Assembly: GCF_963378085.1 (NCBI RefSeq)
Contig: NZ_OY726395.1
Location: forward strand, 744,001 to 808,000
Direction of reading: 5' to 3'
Source of the DNA: Mycolicibacterium sp. MU0050
GTDB taxonomy: Bacteria > Actinomycetota > Actinomycetes > Mycobacteriales > Mycobacteriaceae
Length of the DNA stretch: 64,000 bases
Made by a program: the position numbers and the translations under genes
The notes under the pieces: generated by a model
Databases searched by the model: none
What the model saw: only the letters and a program-made list of their open reading frames with translations
Told to the model about the DNA's origin: nothing
In this document: positions 63,095 through 64,000 of the stretch, one piece after another
Layout: every line of letters starts with the position of its first letter
How positions within the stretch are numbered: the stretch's first letter is position 1

Positions 63095-64000
63095 ATGCCC
63101 CACGTCATCACCCAGTCGTGCTGCAGCGACGGGTCGTGCGTCTACGCGTGCCCGGTGAACTGCATTCATCCGTCACCGGATGAGCCAGGGTTCGCCACCA
63201 CCGAGATGCTCTACATCGACCCGGACGCCTGCGTCGACTGCGGCGCCTGCGTCAGTGCCTGCCCGGTCGGTGCCATCGCGCCGGCGTCCCGGCTGACCGC
63301 GGACGAGCTGCCGTTCATCGAGTTGAACGCCGGCTTCTATCCGCCACGTCCGCCGGGGGAGAAGGTGCCGCCGACGTCCAAGCTGGCCCCGGTGATCCCT
63401 GCGCCGCAGGTGCGCACGGGCCGCACTCCGTTGACGGTTGCGATCGTCGGCTCCGGACCCGCGGCGATGTACGCCGCCGACGAGCTCCTCACGCAGCCCG
63501 ACGTGCGGGTCAACGTGTTCGAGAAGCTGCCCACCCCTTACGGTCTGGTCCGCGCCGGGGTGGCTCCGGACCACCCGAGCACCAAGCGGGTGACCGCGCT
63601 GTTCGACCGGATCACCCGGCACAAGGGCTTCACGTTCTTCCTCAACGTCGAGGTGGGGGAGCACCTGCGGCACAGCGAGCTGCTGGAGCATCATCATGCG
63701 GTGCTCTACGCCGTGGGCGCGCCGAATGACCGCCGCCTCGACATCGACGGGATGGGGCTGCCGGGAACCGGGACCGCCACCGAGCTGGTGGCCTGGATCA
63801 ACGGCCACCCGGACTTCACGGACCTGCCGGTACACCTCGACCACGAACGCGCAGTGGTCATCGGGAACGGCAACGTCGCCCTGGACGTGGCGCGCATCCT
63901 CACCGCCGACCCCGACGCCCTGGCGCGCACCGACATCGCCGACCACGCGCTGGCGCGGCTGCGGGATTCCCGCCTGCGCGAGGTCGTCATCGCGGCCCGG
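63095..64000 (+). CDS. fprB: Ferredoxin-ferredoxin/NADP reductase fusion FprB, 3' end outside window
   Basis: Open from the ATG at 63095 (GGAGG 6 bases upstream) to the window edge, 302 codons so far. The N-terminal ferredoxin domain has Cys sets CCSDGSCVYACPVNC and CVDCGACVSACPVGAI for Fe-S clusters. From about residue 110 the reductase begins with FAD-binding VAIVGSGPAAMYAADELL, PTPYGLVRAGVAPDHPSTK, and the NADPH site VVIGNGNVALDVARIL. It moves electrons between NADPH and ferredoxin-dependent enzymes. It matches Rv0886 at this position. Confidence 0.9.
   Translation, partial: MPHVITQSCCSDGSCVYACPVNCIHPSPDEPGFATTEMLYIDPDACVDCGACVSACPVGAIAPASRLTADELPFIELNAGFYPPRPPGEKVPPTSKLAPVIPAPQVRTGRTPLTVAIVGSGPAAMYAADELLTQPDVRVNVFEKLPTPYGLVRAGVAPDHPSTKRVTALFDRITRHKGFTFFLNVEVGEHLRHSELLEHHHAVLYAVGAPNDRRLDIDGMGLPGTGTATELVAWINGHPDFTDLPVHLDHERAVVIGNGNVALDVARILTADPDALARTDIADHALARLRDSRLREVVIAAR

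Overview
The window looks like a high-GC mycobacterial chromosome (Mycolicibacterium-type, environmental). The evidence is an rpfA gene with a c-di-AMP leader, F420/LLM-type oxidoreductases, an ESX-type secreted protein pair, and a gene order from about 15.9 kb to the right edge that, recalled from memory, follows M. tuberculosis Rv0854-Rv0886: SRPBCC proteins, dapC, fadA, fadB, xpb, the Rv0862c helicase-related gene, moaC-mog-moaE, rpfA, moaD-moaA, yccF-like, cspB, an MFS gene, DUF3027, marR, spoU, sepH, serC, an AurF-like gene and fprB.

Region 1 (1 to about 11.95 kb) is the right part of an integrated mobile element. It has a primase-polymerase/ATPase gene cut by the window edge, a compact non-coding region that looks like an iteron origin (mirror-image GGGTGGAACA repeats around an AT-rich dyad), RuvC-like, glutaredoxin and tandem-HTH genes, several small proteins, three VOC-fold genes, a tyrosine recombinase and a tightly overlapped four-gene cargo operon. 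It ends in a 43-nt copy of the 3' half of tRNA-Phe(GAA) followed by the tRNA's terminator, so this is read as the right attachment site. No virion structural genes are visible; a plasmid-like integrative element or phage satellite fits as well as a decayed prophage.

Region 2 (12.1-14.3 kb) is an ESX-type polymorphic toxin locus: a small EspC-like partner, a WxG-type protein whose C-terminal part carries a PD-(D/E)xK-like nuclease signature, a convergent immunity candidate and a decayed second copy of the immunity gene. Region 3 (14.4-19.2 kb) is ordinary chromosome.

Region 4 (19.3-35.05 kb) is a catabolic island set between dapC/TPR and fadA. A divergent pair (succinate-semialdehyde-type dehydrogenase; fused E1 + E2 of a 2-oxoacid dehydrogenase) begins a plus-strand run with a lipoprotein-type sugar ABC importer, a VOC protein, a SnoaL-like protein, an amidase and an LLM monooxygenase. 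On the minus strand are an FCD-type GntR regulator and an SCP2-alpha/beta hydrolase. Palindromes of the form TTGGATCCAA occur as a pair 63 bp apart in the divergent promoter and again as a pair 63 bp apart upstream of the hydrolase-gntR operon, which strongly suggests one regulon. A MarR/RidA divergent pair with its own operator closes the island.

Region 5 (35.2-64 kb) is conserved core: fatty-acid beta-oxidation (fadAB), thiolase with an OB-fold partner, XPB-type repair helicase, two molybdopterin biosynthesis clusters flanking rpfA, cell division (sepH), serine biosynthesis (serC) and the start of fprB, which runs off the right edge.
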